Of a DNA stretch of 54,713 nt, positions 14,844 through 26,698 are shown one piece after another (position 1 is the first letter of the stretch; every line of letters begins with the position of its first letter). Source of the DNA: Flavobacteriales bacterium (lineage in GTDB: Bacteria; Bacteroidota; Bacteroidia; Flavobacteriales_F; PHOS-HE28); contig JADLBK010000213.1 of assembly GCA_020847755.1 (NCBI GenBank), positions 1 to 54,713 on the forward strand, written 5' to 3'. The translations under genes were made by a program, and so were the position numbers. The notes under the pieces are model-generated. The model saw only the letters and a list, made by a program, of their open reading frames with translations. It searched no databases and was not told the DNA's origin.

Positions 14844-16973
14844 GTGCCCCGGCGGTCTTTCCTCGCTCTTCTCGCGTTCGCCTGTGCTCCGGTGGTACCG
14901 GTGGCGGCCCAATGCGTCAATCCCATCGGCACCTTCCCGTACAGTGAAGGGTTCGAGAACGGGCCACAGTGGACCGCGGGCGGCATCAGCAGCGACTGGG
15001 CCTGGGGCACTCCGGCACATCCCTCGATCAACAGCGCAGGGGGCGGCGTGCGCAGCTGGTGCGTGGGCGATCTCACGGGCACCTTCTACAACTATGGTCA
15101 GCTGAGCTGGTTGGAGAGCCCCTGCTTCGACATGTCCGGGCTGGATCACCCCTGGATCTCCTTCAAGATCTTCTGGGAATGCGAACGACAGTACGACGGC
15201 ATGACCTTCCAGCTGTCGTTGAACGGCGGCCAGACGTGGAGCAACGTGGGGGCGTGGGGCGATCCGGTGGACTGCCTCAACGACAACTGGTTCAACGCGG
15301 GCAACATCACCAACCTGACCTCGGCCAGTCCCAAGCACGGTTGGAGCGGGCGCAGCGGTGCCACCAGCGGCAGTTGCCAGGGCGGCTTCGGCAGCGGCGG
15401 CTGGGTCACGGCCAAGCACTGCATCCCGGCCGCATCCAACCAGCCGCAGGTCATCTTCCGCTTCCTGTTCGGCGCCGGCACGCAGTGCAATGGCTACGAC
15501 GGCATCGCCATCGACGACATCCTCATCCAGGAGGCGGAGGGCGCCATCGCGGACTTCACCTGGACCTGCGCCGGGGCCACGGCCAGCTTTGCGCCGGTGG
15601 CGGGCGGGTGCCCTTCATCCTGGGCATGGGACTTCGGCGATCCGGCGTCCGGCGCGCAGAACAGCTAGTTCTCCCAGAACCCGTCGCACACGTTCTCCGG
15701 TCCGGGCACCTACGCCGTCACCCTCACCACCGACGGACCGTGCAGCGATCCGGTGAGCATCACGCTTCCGGTGGTGGTGCCCGAGGTGAGCGTGGACGTC
15801 ATCGATGCGGATTGTTCCGGCAGCCTGGGCTCGGCATCGGCCGTGGTGGCCACGGGCACGACCGGCATCACATACTCCTGGTCGCCGGGCGGAGGCACCG
15901 CTGCGTCGATCACGGGCCTTGTGCCGGGCAGCTACACCGTGACCGTGACGGAGGCGGGCGGCTGCTCGTCCTCGGCCACAGGGGTGGTGAACGGCCCGGT
16001 GCCGGTGCAGGTGCAGGCCATGGCCGATACCCTCGTGTGCGAGGGCACGGCGCTCACGCTCCTCGCCACGAGCAGTGGGGGTTCCGGTGCCGTCCAGTTC
16101 ACCTGGTCGCCGACCGGGCCGGTGTTGAACCCCGTGGTCGCCGGCACGTATTCGGTGGTGGCCGTCGATGCCGCCGGGTGTACGAGCACTGCGGAGGATG
16201 TGGTGGTGGGCGTGGCGCCTCTTCCGCAGCCCACCGTGCAGGTGGACGCCTTGGCGGGGTGTGCACCGCTCTGTGTATCGCTGGCCGCGCAGGGCGTGGG
16301 AGCCGGAACCACCACGTGGGACCTGGGCGATGGCACCACCGCGAGCGGTCCGGTCGTCCAGCATTGCTATGCGCAGGAGGGAAGCTTCGTGCCGACGGTG
16401 GTGCAGGAAGTGCTTCCCGGCTGTGCCGGGACGGCGAACGGTGGACCGGTGATCGTGAACGCACCGCCCGTGGCGGCCTTCACCGTGCCGGCGGTGGTGC
16501 AGGAGGGGGCCGGCGCGGTGCCGATCGTGGACGCCTCGCAGGATGCGGTGCTTTGGTCGTGGGACCTGGGTGACGGCTCCACGGCGAGCGGCCCGCAGCC
16601 TCAACACACGTACGCGGACCTGGGATGTCGCACCATCACCCTGGTGGTCACCGATGCGGAGGGCTGCACCGATGCCAGCTCCGCGGAGGTGTGCGTGGAA
16701 GGGGACTACGCGTTCCACGCGCCCAACGCGTTCACCCCGGACGCGGACGGCATCAACGACGTCTTCCTTCCGATCTCCACCGTGCAGCGCCCGCAGGCCT
16801 ACGAGCTGCGCATCCATGACCGCTGGGGCGCCGTGCGTTTCCTGTCCACCGAACCGTCCGAGGGCTGGACGGGTGAGGGTGAGCCACAAGGCGTGTATGC
16901 TTGGACGGTGATGCTGCGCGATGGGTTCGGCACACGGCGCATGCACCGCGGGCACGTGTCGCTGTTGCGGTAG
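14844..16973 (+). pseudogene. large PKD-repeat T9SS surface protein with in-frame TAG
   Basis: The full frame is 709 codons. It starts at GTG 14844, 4 nt after a GATCTTTG box, with a signal peptide (RRSFLALLAFACAPVVPVAAQ). A lectin/MAM-like domain (CVNPIGTFPYSEGFENG to GIAIDDILIQEA) is followed by PKD domains (WAWDFGDPASG, TTWDLGDGTTASG, WSWDLGDGSTASG). It ends in a gliding-motility-type T9SS B domain (NAFTPDADGINDVFLPI to GVYAWTVMLRDGFG). A TAG at 15666-15668 falls inside the first PKD, and homology continues directly after it in frame (FSQNPSHTFSGPGTYAVTL). It is therefore a single nonsense mutation, a sequence error or readthrough. A GTG/ATG restart could make the downstream part, but without a signal peptide. 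Confidence 0.75.
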
Positions 16974-16978
16974 GCCGG

Positions 16979-17740
16979 TCAGCGGGCCCGGGCCTGGGGA
17001 TCCTGCACCGGTGTGGCACCGCGGGAGGATCCACGGTCCCGCTTGCGGCCGGCGTGCATGCCCCAGTTCACCGACAGGCACACCAGGTTGGCCTTGAGCC
17101 CCGCGTAGGGGAGGCGCTCCACCCCGTCGATCACTTCGCGGTAGGCCGTGTTGTGGAAGTTGGTCAGCACGTACTTCACCGACACGTTGAAGCCGAGCGG
17201 GGCCTGCACCCCGAGCATCACGCTCTGGAAGAAGGGTTGTGTCCGGTCGCTGAACCACACGTTGAACTTGTCCTCCTTCTTCTCGTTCACGTAGCGCTTC
17301 TCCTTGTAGTTGAAGGGCAGCTCCAGTTCGTAGCCGGCGAAGACGAGCACCTTGTGCATGCGCCCCAGCTTGATGCCCAGCGGAAGTCCGAGGGTGTATG
17401 TGCGGTACTTGTACCGTTCGTTGCTCCCGGGCACATCGTAGATGAAGCCCAGGTTGCGGATGCCCAGACCGCTGAAGAAGCCCACATGCGCACCGGCGTC
17501 CCAGTGCACCAGCACGCGCGGGTTCACGAAGGGGGCGAACCGCACGATGCCGCCCTGACCGGAAGGCACCGGGTCGCGCGACACGTTGAGCACGGGGAAG
17601 GAGAACACCCACTCGCTGCCGTTGGTGAGGTAGAACGTGCGTGGGTCGGGCCGCTGGGGAGGCGTGAAGGGCGAGGTCTGCGCGAAGAGGGCCCCTTGGA
17701 CGAGCAGCGGGATGAGGGTGGCGAGGAGGCGGGTGCTCAT
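16979..17740 (-). CDS. outer-membrane beta-barrel-like protein of unknown function
   Basis: A 253-aa secreted protein with signal peptide MSTRLLATLIPLLVQGALFAQ. It has alternating amphipathic strands such as HVGFFSGLGIRNLGFIYD, YKYRTYTLGLPLGIKLG and VLVFAGYELELPFNYKEKRY, as in small OmpW/porin-like barrels of Bacteroidota. The basic tail after MHAGRKRDRGSSRG is unusual for a barrel end. Its ATG overlaps the maf stop, so it is the last gene of the ccm-to-maf operon, and it converges with the PKD gene 5 bp away. Confidence 0.75.
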   Translation of the reverse strand: MSTRLLATLIPLLVQGALFAQTSPFTPPQRPDPRTFYLTNGSEWVFSFPVLNVSRDPVPSGQGGIVRFAPFVNPRVLVHWDAGAHVGFFSGLGIRNLGFIYDVPGSNERYKYRTYTLGLPLGIKLGRMHKVLVFAGYELELPFNYKEKRYVNEKKEDKFNVWFSDRTQPFFQSVMLGVQAPLGFNVSVKYVLTNFHNTAYREVIDGVERLPYAGLKANLVCLSVNWGMHAGRKRDRGSSRGATPVQDPQARAR

Positions 17741-18348
17741 GGGCGTGGCGTGGCAAGGTCGCGCAGGGCCAGGTAGACGCGATGCATCGGAAGGCCCATC
17801 ACCGTGTAGAAGCTGCCTTCGATCCGGGCCACGGCGGTGTAGCCGATCCAGTCCTGCACCCCATAGGCGCCGGCCTTGTCCAGCGGGTGGTGGCGCTCCA
17901 CGTAATAGGCGATCTCCTCGGGCGCCAGGCTGCGGAAGGACACGCGGGCCACATCGCTGAAGCGGATCATCTGTTCCGTGGTGCGCAGGCAGACCCCGGT
18001 GACCACACGGTGGGTGCGCCCGCTGAGCAGGCCGAGCATGCGCCGGGCGTCCGCATCATCCAGAGGCTTGTTCAGCAGCAGGCAGGTGCCGGGTTCCTCG
18101 TCGAGCAGGACGGTGGTGTCGGCGGTCACCAGCACCTCGTCCGCGGCGAGCTCGGGCGTGTAGGCCGTGGCCTTTCGGACGGCGAGGTGTTCCGCCACCT
18201 CGTCCGGTGGGAGGTCCTCCGGAGGGGTCTCATCCACATCGAGGGGCACCACCCGCAGCGGCAGTTCCAGGCCTTCCAGCAGCTGGCGCCTGCGGGGCGA
18301 CGCGGAGCCGAGCACGATCCGCCAGGGGAGCAGGGGGCGCGCGCTCAT
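17737..18348 (-). CDS. maf: Maf-family nucleotide pyrophosphatase
   Basis: A 203-aa enzyme that removes pyrophosphate from non-canonical or pyrimidine nucleoside triphosphates, linked to division control. It carries the N-terminal signature GSASPRRRQLL (14-24), the catalytic VTADTTVLLDEE and the KPLDDADARRMLGLLSGRTHRVVTGV block, plus YYVERHHPLDKAGAYGVQD. It overlaps the upstream UbiA gene by ATGA. Confidence 0.95.
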   Translation of the reverse strand: MSARPLLPWRIVLGSASPRRRQLLEGLELPLRVVPLDVDETPPEDLPPDEVAEHLAVRKATAYTPELAADEVLVTADTTVLLDEEPGTCLLLNKPLDDADARRMLGLLSGRTHRVVTGVCLRTTEQMIRFSDVARVSFRSLAPEEIAYYVERHHPLDKAGAYGVQDWIGYTAVARIEGSFYTVMGLPMHRVYLALRDLATPRP

Positions 18349-19310
18349 GACAGGTCCAGCAGGAGGGGCACCAGCAGGCCGTAGCCGACGGCGAGCACCA
18401 TGGCGACCTTCATCACGATGCCGGCGCGGACGTGGGCGGGGCGGTCGTGGGCGTTCCAGGTGAGGCCGGCGCTGATGAGCAGGGTGAGGACGAGCAGGGC
18501 GATATACCAGTACGAGAGGCGGTCGTCGAGGAAGGCACGGCGCAGGAGCAGCAGGGCGGCCACGAGCACCAGGGTGTGCACCAGCACGATCGCGCGGGCG
18601 GCGCCCATGCCCCACACGATGGGGATCGTGCGGCAGCCCAGGGCGCGATCACCGGGCACATCGGCCATGTCCTTCTGCAGCTCGCGCACCAGGGTGGCCA
18701 CGAAGGCGAAGCCCGTGAAGGCGAAGACCCAGTACCAGATGACGCGGAAGTAGAAGTGCACGGCGGCCTCATCGTTGAAGGCGGAGAGCAGTTCGCCGGC
18801 ATGCAGCCGCTGTGCGAGGGGGATCTCGTAGAGCCCGACGGTGAGCGGCACCAGCGCGGTGAGGGTCGCCACCAGGCCGTTGCCGATGATGAGCTGGCGC
18901 TTGAAGGTGGCGCTGTAGGTCCACAGGGCGCCGATGGCGAAGGGCGGGATGACGGCCAGCCGCCACAGCCCCGTATGCGCCACCACGGCCCAGCCGCAGA
19001 GCAGGCCCAGGCCGCTCAGCACGAGGTGGGCCGCCATGGCCTTGCGCCGGGGCACGGTGCGCCCCACGATGAGCGCATCGGGTTTGTTGATGCGGTCGAT
19101 GCGCGTGTCGAAGTAGTCGTTGATGATGTTGCCGCCCGCGGCGATGAGGACGGTGCTGCACACCAGCAGGATGAACCAGGGCGCGCCCAGGCCGAGCTTG
19201 AGACCGCTGGCGCCGAGCAGACCGCCCACCACACCGTGGCGCATCACCACCATGGTGCCGGCGATGATCAGCAGGTTCACAGGGCGGGTGAGTCGGAGGA
19301 GGTCCAGCAT
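18345..19310 (-). CDS. UbiA-family prenyltransferase (GGGP-type)
   Basis: A 321-aa integral membrane enzyme with about eight hydrophobic segments. The first Asp motif is NIINDYFDTRIDRINKPDAL and the second is ELQKDMADVPGDRALG, which bind Mg-prenyl diphosphate. It most resembles the geranylgeranylglycerol-phosphate geranylgeranyltransferase-like group of Bacteroidota; other options are menaquinone or heme O type, but their partner genes are absent. It lies between kdsC-like and maf genes in one operon. Confidence 0.88.
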   Translation of the reverse strand: MLDLLRLTRPVNLLIIAGTMVVMRHGVVGGLLGASGLKLGLGAPWFILLVCSTVLIAAGGNIINDYFDTRIDRINKPDALIVGRTVPRRKAMAAHLVLSGLGLLCGWAVVAHTGLWRLAVIPPFAIGALWTYSATFKRQLIIGNGLVATLTALVPLTVGLYEIPLAQRLHAGELLSAFNDEAAVHFYFRVIWYWVFAFTGFAFVATLVRELQKDMADVPGDRALGCRTIPIVWGMGAARAIVLVHTLVLVAALLLLRRAFLDDRLSYWYIALLVLTLLISAGLTWNAHDRPAHVRAGIVMKVAMVLAVGYGLLVPLLLDLS

Positions 19311-19313
19311 CGG

Positions 19314-19844
19314 TCACCAGGTGTGAGCCCCGTCGGTCAACCAGCGCCCCTGCACCTTCAGCGCCTGCTCCAGCACGTCGCGTACGCAGCCCCCGCCGCC
19401 GGGCAGTCGGCTCACGTAGTGGCTGATGGCCTTCACCTCCTCGGCGGCATCGGCCGGGCAGCAGGCCAGCGCCACGCGCTGCATCACGCGCAGGTCGGGG
19501 ATGTCGTCGCCCATGTAAGCGGAACGCGCGGGATCGAGACGCTGTTCGGCGATCAGGCGCTCCACGAGTTCCAGCTTGTCGCGGCTGCGCGTATGCACCT
19601 CGGTGACGCCCAGCCGCTGGAAGCTCTGCACCACACCGTCGCTGTGGCCGCCGGTGACGATGACGATGCGCAGGCCCTCGCGCACGGCATGCTGCACGGC
19701 GTAGGCGTCGCGGGTGTGGAAGGTGCGCACCGGGTCCATGCCGGGCATCAGCAGCACACGGTTGTCGGTGAACACGCCGTCCACGTCGAACAGGAAGGTG
19801 TCCAGGGCCGCGAGGCGTTCCTTGTAGGTGGGTTCAGCGGCCAT
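19314..19844 (-). CDS. KdsC-like HAD phosphatase (KDO 8-P phosphatase)
   Basis: A 176-aa HAD-superfamily enzyme of the small C0 type: motif I DVDGVFTDNRV, motif II VTGGHS, motif III Lys (RDKLELV) and motif IV MGDDIPDLRVM. This layout matches 3-deoxy-D-manno-octulosonate 8-phosphate phosphatase, which acts in LPS inner-core synthesis. YrbI-type sugar phosphatases of sialic-acid-like pathways look the same, so substrate is likely but not certain. It overlaps the DUF2520 gene by 11 bp. Confidence 0.88.
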   Translation of the reverse strand: MAAEPTYKERLAALDTFLFDVDGVFTDNRVLLMPGMDPVRTFHTRDAYAVQHAVREGLRIVIVTGGHSDGVVQSFQRLGVTEVHTRSRDKLELVERLIAEQRLDPARSAYMGDDIPDLRVMQRVALACCPADAAEEVKAISHYVSRLPGGGGCVRDVLEQALKVQGRWLTDGAHTW

Positions 19845-20622
19845 CGGGCGGTCGGGGATGGCGCTTCGCGATCAGGTCGGAGAGCAGCGCATAGGCGCGG
19901 CGAAGGTCGGGATCGCCCGCCAACGCGGCGAGGTGGCGGGCCAGGGTGCCCTGGTCGCCGCGCCGCGCCGGTCCGGTGAGCGCCTGATCGGGGCCCACGG
20001 CGGCGGCCTTCGCGGCGGTGGCCTTCCACAGCGGGGTCAGGAGGTCCGGCGCGATGCCGCCGTTCTCCAGCAGGGTGCGGGCCTCGGCGAAGAGCGCCAC
20101 CGGGAAGTTGGAGGCGAACACGGCGGCCAGGTGCACCAGCCGGCGCTGGTCCAGGGGCAGCTCCACCACCTTGCCGCTCAGGCTGCGGGCCAGGTCGAGC
20201 AGGACACGGCGGGCCTCGTCGCCGTTGGCGTCCACCACCAGCGGCACATGGCTGAGGTCCGCGGGTTCGCCGGGGCTCAGGCTCATCACGGGCCACAGCA
20301 CGCCGCGATGCGCATGGGGCAGCAGGCGGTCCATGTCGGAAGCGCCGGAGAGGTGCGCCACCACGCCTTCGCGCGCACCGATGCGGGCGGCCACCGGTGC
20401 GATGGCATCATCGCTCACGGCCAGCAGGGTGAGCGCAGCCGGGGGAAGCCGCTCATCCAGCCCGAACGGTGTGGTGCGCAAGGCCAGGGCCAGCGGTTTG
20501 GCCGAGTGGACCGCACGCCCCACCACGCCGGCCAGCGGAAGTCCGGCGCGGGCGATCGCATGCCCGAGGTGATGGGCCGCGCGGCCCGTTCCCACCAGCA
20601 GGATGCCTTCGCGCAGCGGCAT
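19834..20622 (-). CDS. Rossmann-like DUF2520 protein
   Basis: A 262-aa protein with an N-terminal NAD(P)-binding Rossmann part (GILLVGTGRAAHHLGHAIARAG, LTLLAVSDDAIAPVAARIG, VAHLSGASDM) and a C-terminal all-helical DUF2520 part (RRLVHLAAVFASNFPVALFAEA). The layout is like ProC/6-phosphogluconate dehydrogenase dimers. The substrate is unknown. It starts 2 nt after the ccmF stop in a long operon. Confidence 0.87.
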   Translation of the reverse strand: MPLREGILLVGTGRAAHHLGHAIARAGLPLAGVVGRAVHSAKPLALALRTTPFGLDERLPPAALTLLAVSDDAIAPVAARIGAREGVVAHLSGASDMDRLLPHAHRGVLWPVMSLSPGEPADLSHVPLVVDANGDEARRVLLDLARSLSGKVVELPLDQRRLVHLAAVFASNFPVALFAEARTLLENGGIAPDLLTPLWKATAAKAAAVGPDQALTGPARRGDQGTLARHLAALAGDPDLRRAYALLSDLIAKRHPRPPDGR

Positions 20623-20624
20623 GG

Positions 20625-23414
<2,790 letters not shown>

Positions 23415-23439
23415 CGAGGTGCCTCCCGCTCCATGGGCG

Positions 23440-23829
23440 CTACACGCCCACCTGGTTCTGTTCGTTGTACTTGCTGGGGCACTTCATCAGCATGTCGGTG
23501 GCGTGGAACTCACCGTTCTCGCTGGCCTCGCCGATGAGCACCAGCCGTTCGCTGCGCTCGAAGTCCTGCGGCTTGGCCTTGGCCAGCTTCACGCGGCAGC
23601 TGCGCCCCTGCAGGTCCTGCATGGTGAACTCCGTCAGGCTGGCGTTCACGCTGGGTTCGTACACGATGGCCTGGCTGCGGTCCAGCACGCCCACCACGTG
23701 GTACTCGCGGCCGGGGTTGGCCAGGGCCTCATCGAGGTCGGCATAGGTGCTGCTGTCGCTCAGGGAGCCGATCAGGGCGGCGATGGCCACGGCGATGATG
23801 GCGATGGCGATGAGGTGGCTGCGTTTCAT
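23440..23829 (-). CDS. ccmE: periplasmic heme chaperone CcmE, Cys-type
   Basis: A 129-aa heme carrier with one N-terminal membrane anchor (HLIAIAIIAVAIAALIG) and an OB-fold (REYHVVGVLDRS, FTMQDLQGRSCRVKL, RLVLIGEAS). Classical CcmE binds heme through His in an HxxxY motif. Here the equivalent is Cys117-Pro-Ser-Lys-Tyr121 (MLMKCPSKYNEQ), the CxxxY variant known from some other bacteria and archaea. It overlaps ccmD by 4 bp. Confidence 0.9.
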   Translation of the reverse strand: MKRSHLIAIAIIAVAIAALIGSLSDSSTYADLDEALANPGREYHVVGVLDRSQAIVYEPSVNASLTEFTMQDLQGRSCRVKLAKAKPQDFERSERLVLIGEASENGEFHATDMLMKCPSKYNEQNQVGV

Positions 23830-24062
23830 GCGTCGCGGTCGGTTTCGCGGCGTTGGCGTTCCAGGCGGGTGAGGCGTCGGTCGAAGGCGGCCATCCATGC
23901 GGCCAGGCCCAGCAGCACCACCGCCACCACGGCGATCACGGCGTGCATGCGGCCCGACCCGTACAGGGTGTCGGCCAGCCAGGAGGGCGCTTCCACGGCC
24001 GCAAAGGTACCCAGCGGGAAGAGGGCGGCGACGAACAACAGCGTCAGGCGGCGGTCACGCAT
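23826..24062 (-). CDS. ccmD: CcmD-like small membrane protein
   Basis: A 78-aa protein between ccmC and ccmE with two hydrophobic stretches (LTLLFVAALFPLGTFAAV, VIAVVAVVLLGLAAWMAAF) and a charged, basic/acidic C-terminal tail (DRRLTRLERQRRETDRDA). Position, size and the tail of charged residues fit CcmD, which helps release holo-CcmE from CcmABC. Sequence signature is weak, so the call rests mainly on context. Confidence 0.7.
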   Translation of the reverse strand: MRDRRLTLLFVAALFPLGTFAAVEAPSWLADTLYGSGRMHAVIAVVAVVLLGLAAWMAAFDRRLTRLERQRRETDRDA

Positions 24063-25071
24063 GGTCGTGGAGGCGTTGCAGACGGTCCAGACGGCGGGCC
24101 AGCGTCCACGCCCAGGTGCCCAGCAGCATCCAGCCGAGCACCGCAGGGTAGAACACCAGCCGCAGCCGGTCGTCCAGGTCGTATTGGTTGAAGGCCGGGT
24201 TGCCGCCGTTGCCCGGATGCAGCGAATCGCTGAGGCGGGGCAGCACCATCAGGAAGACCATCATCAGCACGTAGGCGAAGATGTTGTACACCGCGGCGAG
24301 GCGGGCGGCCTTGTGCGGGTCGCTCACCGATCCGCGCAGCACCAGATATGCGGCGTAGACCAGGGTGGTGACGGCCGCGCCGTTGAGCTTCGTGTCGCTG
24401 GTCCACCAGCCGCCCCAGGTGACGCGGGCCCAGATGCTGCCCGTGATCAGGCCCAGCACGGCGAAGAGCAGGCCCACATGCACGGCGGCGAGCGCGGCGC
24501 CATCGTGGTCGAGCGAACCGGAACGCAGGTGCCGCAGGCTCATCACCACCGAGATGGACATCAGCAGCATCATGGTGAACCACATGGGCACGTGGAAGAA
24601 CAGGTTGCGGATGCTCTCGGTGAGCAGGCTGCGGTTGGGGAAGCGGAAGCCCGGCGCCTGGGCGTGGTCCGTGGAGGGCGCGCAGGGGCGGTCCGTGATG
24701 CCCGCGCCCCGGCCTTCGGTCCAGAAGGCGTCCAGCAGGGCCAGCGTGTCGCCATCGGGCGGAAGCACCACCAGGTGGGTCAGGTCGGCGCGCAGACCCG
24801 CCGGCACGTCCACGGTGGCGGTCAGGTGCGTGGCGTCCACCACCACGACGCGGTCCGCGCACACGCGCTGACCGTCGTTGCTGATCCAGACCCGGGGTGT
24901 GGCGGCTTGGGAGAAGGTGGTGCGGTAGGTGGTGATGCGCAGCTCCACCGGGCCGGGGGCGATCCGGTCCCGGTCCACATGCACGAGGGCGGGGGCGAGG
25001 TCGACACCGAGGCCGAAGCACACCACGGCCAGCAGCAGCGCGATGCCCAGGGCCTTCCACCAATGCCTCAT
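24055..25071 (-). CDS. ccmC: heme transporter-type CcmC with large periplasmic insertion
   Basis: A 338-aa membrane protein that passes heme to CcmE. It carries the WWD-type motif (TWGGWWTSDTKLNG), a first heme-ligand His160 in SIRNLFFHVPMWFTM and a second in SDSLHPGNGG. It is about 100 residues longer than usual: between the first membrane segment (7-22) and SIRNLFFHVP lies an extra beta-rich domain (about 24-150, e.g. APGPVELRITTYRTTFS and HLTATVDVPAGLRADLTHLV). It overlaps ccmD by 8 bp and shares one base with the ccmB stop. Confidence 0.9.
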   Translation of the reverse strand: MRHWWKALGIALLLAVVCFGLGVDLAPALVHVDRDRIAPGPVELRITTYRTTFSQAATPRVWISNDGQRVCADRVVVVDATHLTATVDVPAGLRADLTHLVVLPPDGDTLALLDAFWTEGRGAGITDRPCAPSTDHAQAPGFRFPNRSLLTESIRNLFFHVPMWFTMMLLMSISVVMSLRHLRSGSLDHDGAALAAVHVGLLFAVLGLITGSIWARVTWGGWWTSDTKLNGAAVTTLVYAAYLVLRGSVSDPHKAARLAAVYNIFAYVLMMVFLMVLPRLSDSLHPGNGGNPAFNQYDLDDRLRLVFYPAVLGWMLLGTWAWTLARRLDRLQRLHDHA

Positions 25072-25739
25072 CAGTCGCGCCAAAGGTAGGGGAACAGCAG
25101 GTAGGCCAGGGCCACGGTGAGCACGTCGATCAGCAGCAGCCAGAGCAGGTAGGTGCCGGTGATGTTGAGGCCGATGCCGTCGAGGGCGAGCTTGCTGGCC
25201 CGCAGGGCGCTCAGAAGCAGGGGCAGCACCAGGGGCAGGCCCAGGACGGCGGTGAGCCCCACGCCGTTGCCGGCGCGCGCGGCGATGGCGGAGATGAGCG
25301 TGAGCACCGCGGCGAAGCCGGTGCCGCCCAGGGCCACGGTGAGCAGGAAGAGGGCGACATCGGCCTCGCGCAGGGCATGGCCGCCGAGCAGCAGGATGTA
25401 CACCGCCACGGTGACCAGGGCCAGGGCCAGCATCAGCACCATGCTGTAGAGGGTGCGCGCGATCACCACGCTGCGCGGGTCGGCCAGGGTGTGCAGGTAG
25501 AGCTGGCGCCCGGCGTCCTCGCGCTGGAAGGCGCGCGTGAGGGTGTTGAAGGCCGCGAAGAGCAGGATGATCCACAGCAGCGCGTTCCACACCGGGGTGG
25601 CCGTGCCGGTGCGCAGGGCCAGGAAGCCGATGTAGCAGGCGCCCACCGAGTACAGCAGCAGACCGGCCCACGCGGCGCGCTGCCGCAGGTCAAGGGCGAG
25701 CTCCAACCGCACGATGGCGGCGATCTCCGAGGGGCGCAT
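25071..25739 (-). CDS. ccmB: heme exporter permease CcmB
   Basis: A 222-aa polytopic membrane protein of the CcmAB ABC complex with the typical N-terminus (IVRLELALDLRQRAAWAGLLLYSVG), a LWIILLFAAFNTLTRAFQREDAGRQL block and five or six spans. It is first gene of the operon and lies 7 nt after a perfect TAGCTTTG box. The ATPase gene ccmA, normally adjacent, is not next to it and not elsewhere in the window. Confidence 0.92.
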   Translation of the reverse strand: MRPSEIAAIVRLELALDLRQRAAWAGLLLYSVGACYIGFLALRTGTATPVWNALLWIILLFAAFNTLTRAFQREDAGRQLYLHTLADPRSVVIARTLYSMVLMLALALVTVAVYILLLGGHALREADVALFLLTVALGGTGFAAVLTLISAIAARAGNGVGLTAVLGLPLVLPLLLSALRASKLALDGIGLNITGTYLLWLLLIDVLTVALAYLLFPYLWRD

Positions 25740-25746
25740 GCGGGCC

Positions 25747-25754
25747 CAAAGCTA
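25747..25754 (-). promoter_or_regulatory. -7 promoter box of the ccm operon
   Basis: Read on the minus strand: TAGCTTTG, a perfect TAnnTTTG, ending 7 nt before the ccmB ATG. It should drive ccmB-C-D-E-F, DUF2520, kdsC-like, ubiA-like, maf and the outer-membrane gene to 16979. It lies just downstream of the next upstream gene's stop, so the promoter is packed against a neighbour. Confidence 0.7.
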
Positions 25755-25769
25755 CCCGCGGCGCAGCGA

Positions 25770-26600
25770 TCACTTCCTGCGGGAGGCTTTCACCGACACG
25801 GCGCTCTTGGCGTACACCAGGTAGATGTCCACGTAGGGCCGCATGAGCTTGGGCATGGACCTGTTCTTCTCCACCGGCACGATCAGCACCACCTTGTCGT
25901 CCCAGCTGGCACCCACGAAGGCCTTGTACTTGCCGAACCGGCTGATGAGGGCGCTCCGCTCCTCATAGGTGTCGATGCCATCGGGCCAGTTGCGTTCGTG
26001 GCTGCGGAAGGCGACGGCCTCGATCTCCGGGATGCTCATTCCGGCGTCGGCCAGGGCCTGTCGCGCGACCGCATCGGAGCCCAGATCGTAGGTGGCGTAC
26101 ACCTCGGCCGGTTTCAGGATCGTGGCCTGATCGCGGTCCTTCCAGCGCGGACCCCGGCTGATCTCGGGGCGCTGGCGTGCGGGTGCCGCGTCGGCCAGGC
26201 CGACATCGGCCACGGCCAGGAAGAGGTCGGCCGTGGGCCGCAGGTCCTCCGGCATGTGGATGTTGTCCTTGGCGGGGATCATCACCACCGTGTACGGCAC
26301 CGTGTCCTCGCGGAAGCTGAACATGCGGTAGCCGACGTAGTTGCCGATGTAGGGGGCGCTGGCCTGCCGGGCGCTGTCGTTCATCAGCGAGACGGGCCAG
26401 AACTGGGCTCCGCTGTTGGTCACCACCATCGTCTGCTGGTCCTCCGGCAGCCCGGTGGCCTGCAGGGCGGCCTTGGCGGACCGGCCTTTGATGAGGTCAT
26501 TGCCGGTGTGGATGGCGTCCCATCGGGTGATCCGCACCTGTTGCTGGGCCTGAAGGGCGAGCACGCAGCACGCCGCGAAGAGGGTGAAAAGGGACCTCAT
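25770..26600 (-). CDS. secreted protein of unknown function
   Basis: A 276-aa protein with a signal peptide (MRSLFTLFAACCVLALQAQ). The mature part has a central charged region (RPEISRGPRWKDRDQAT) and ends in a basic tail (SVKASRRK). A Tyr-rich strand pair YIGNYVGYRMFSF and YVDIYLVYAK is seen. No domain is recognised. A TACCTTTC box precedes it by about 38 nt in the 98-bp region shared with the glutathione peroxidase genes. Confidence 0.7.
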   Translation of the reverse strand: MRSLFTLFAACCVLALQAQQQVRITRWDAIHTGNDLIKGRSAKAALQATGLPEDQQTMVVTNSGAQFWPVSLMNDSARQASAPYIGNYVGYRMFSFREDTVPYTVVMIPAKDNIHMPEDLRPTADLFLAVADVGLADAAPARQRPEISRGPRWKDRDQATILKPAEVYATYDLGSDAVARQALADAGMSIPEIEAVAFRSHERNWPDGIDTYEERSALISRFGKYKAFVGASWDDKVVLIVPVEKNRSMPKLMRPYVDIYLVYAKSAVSVKASRRK

Positions 26601-26698
26601 GGGGATCGATCGGCACCTTCCTACGGAGAAGGTCGGCCGAAAGGTACCTCGGGCCCGGACCGCGAACGATCCGCACCTTCGCGTGTTCCTTCACCACC

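Noticed and set aside
12884-15668. Possible genome-wide TAG recoding
   Set aside because: Several genes end in TAG exactly at natural C-termini (16973, 38736, 48184, 2875), so TAG works as a stop; the two internal TAGs are treated as local events.
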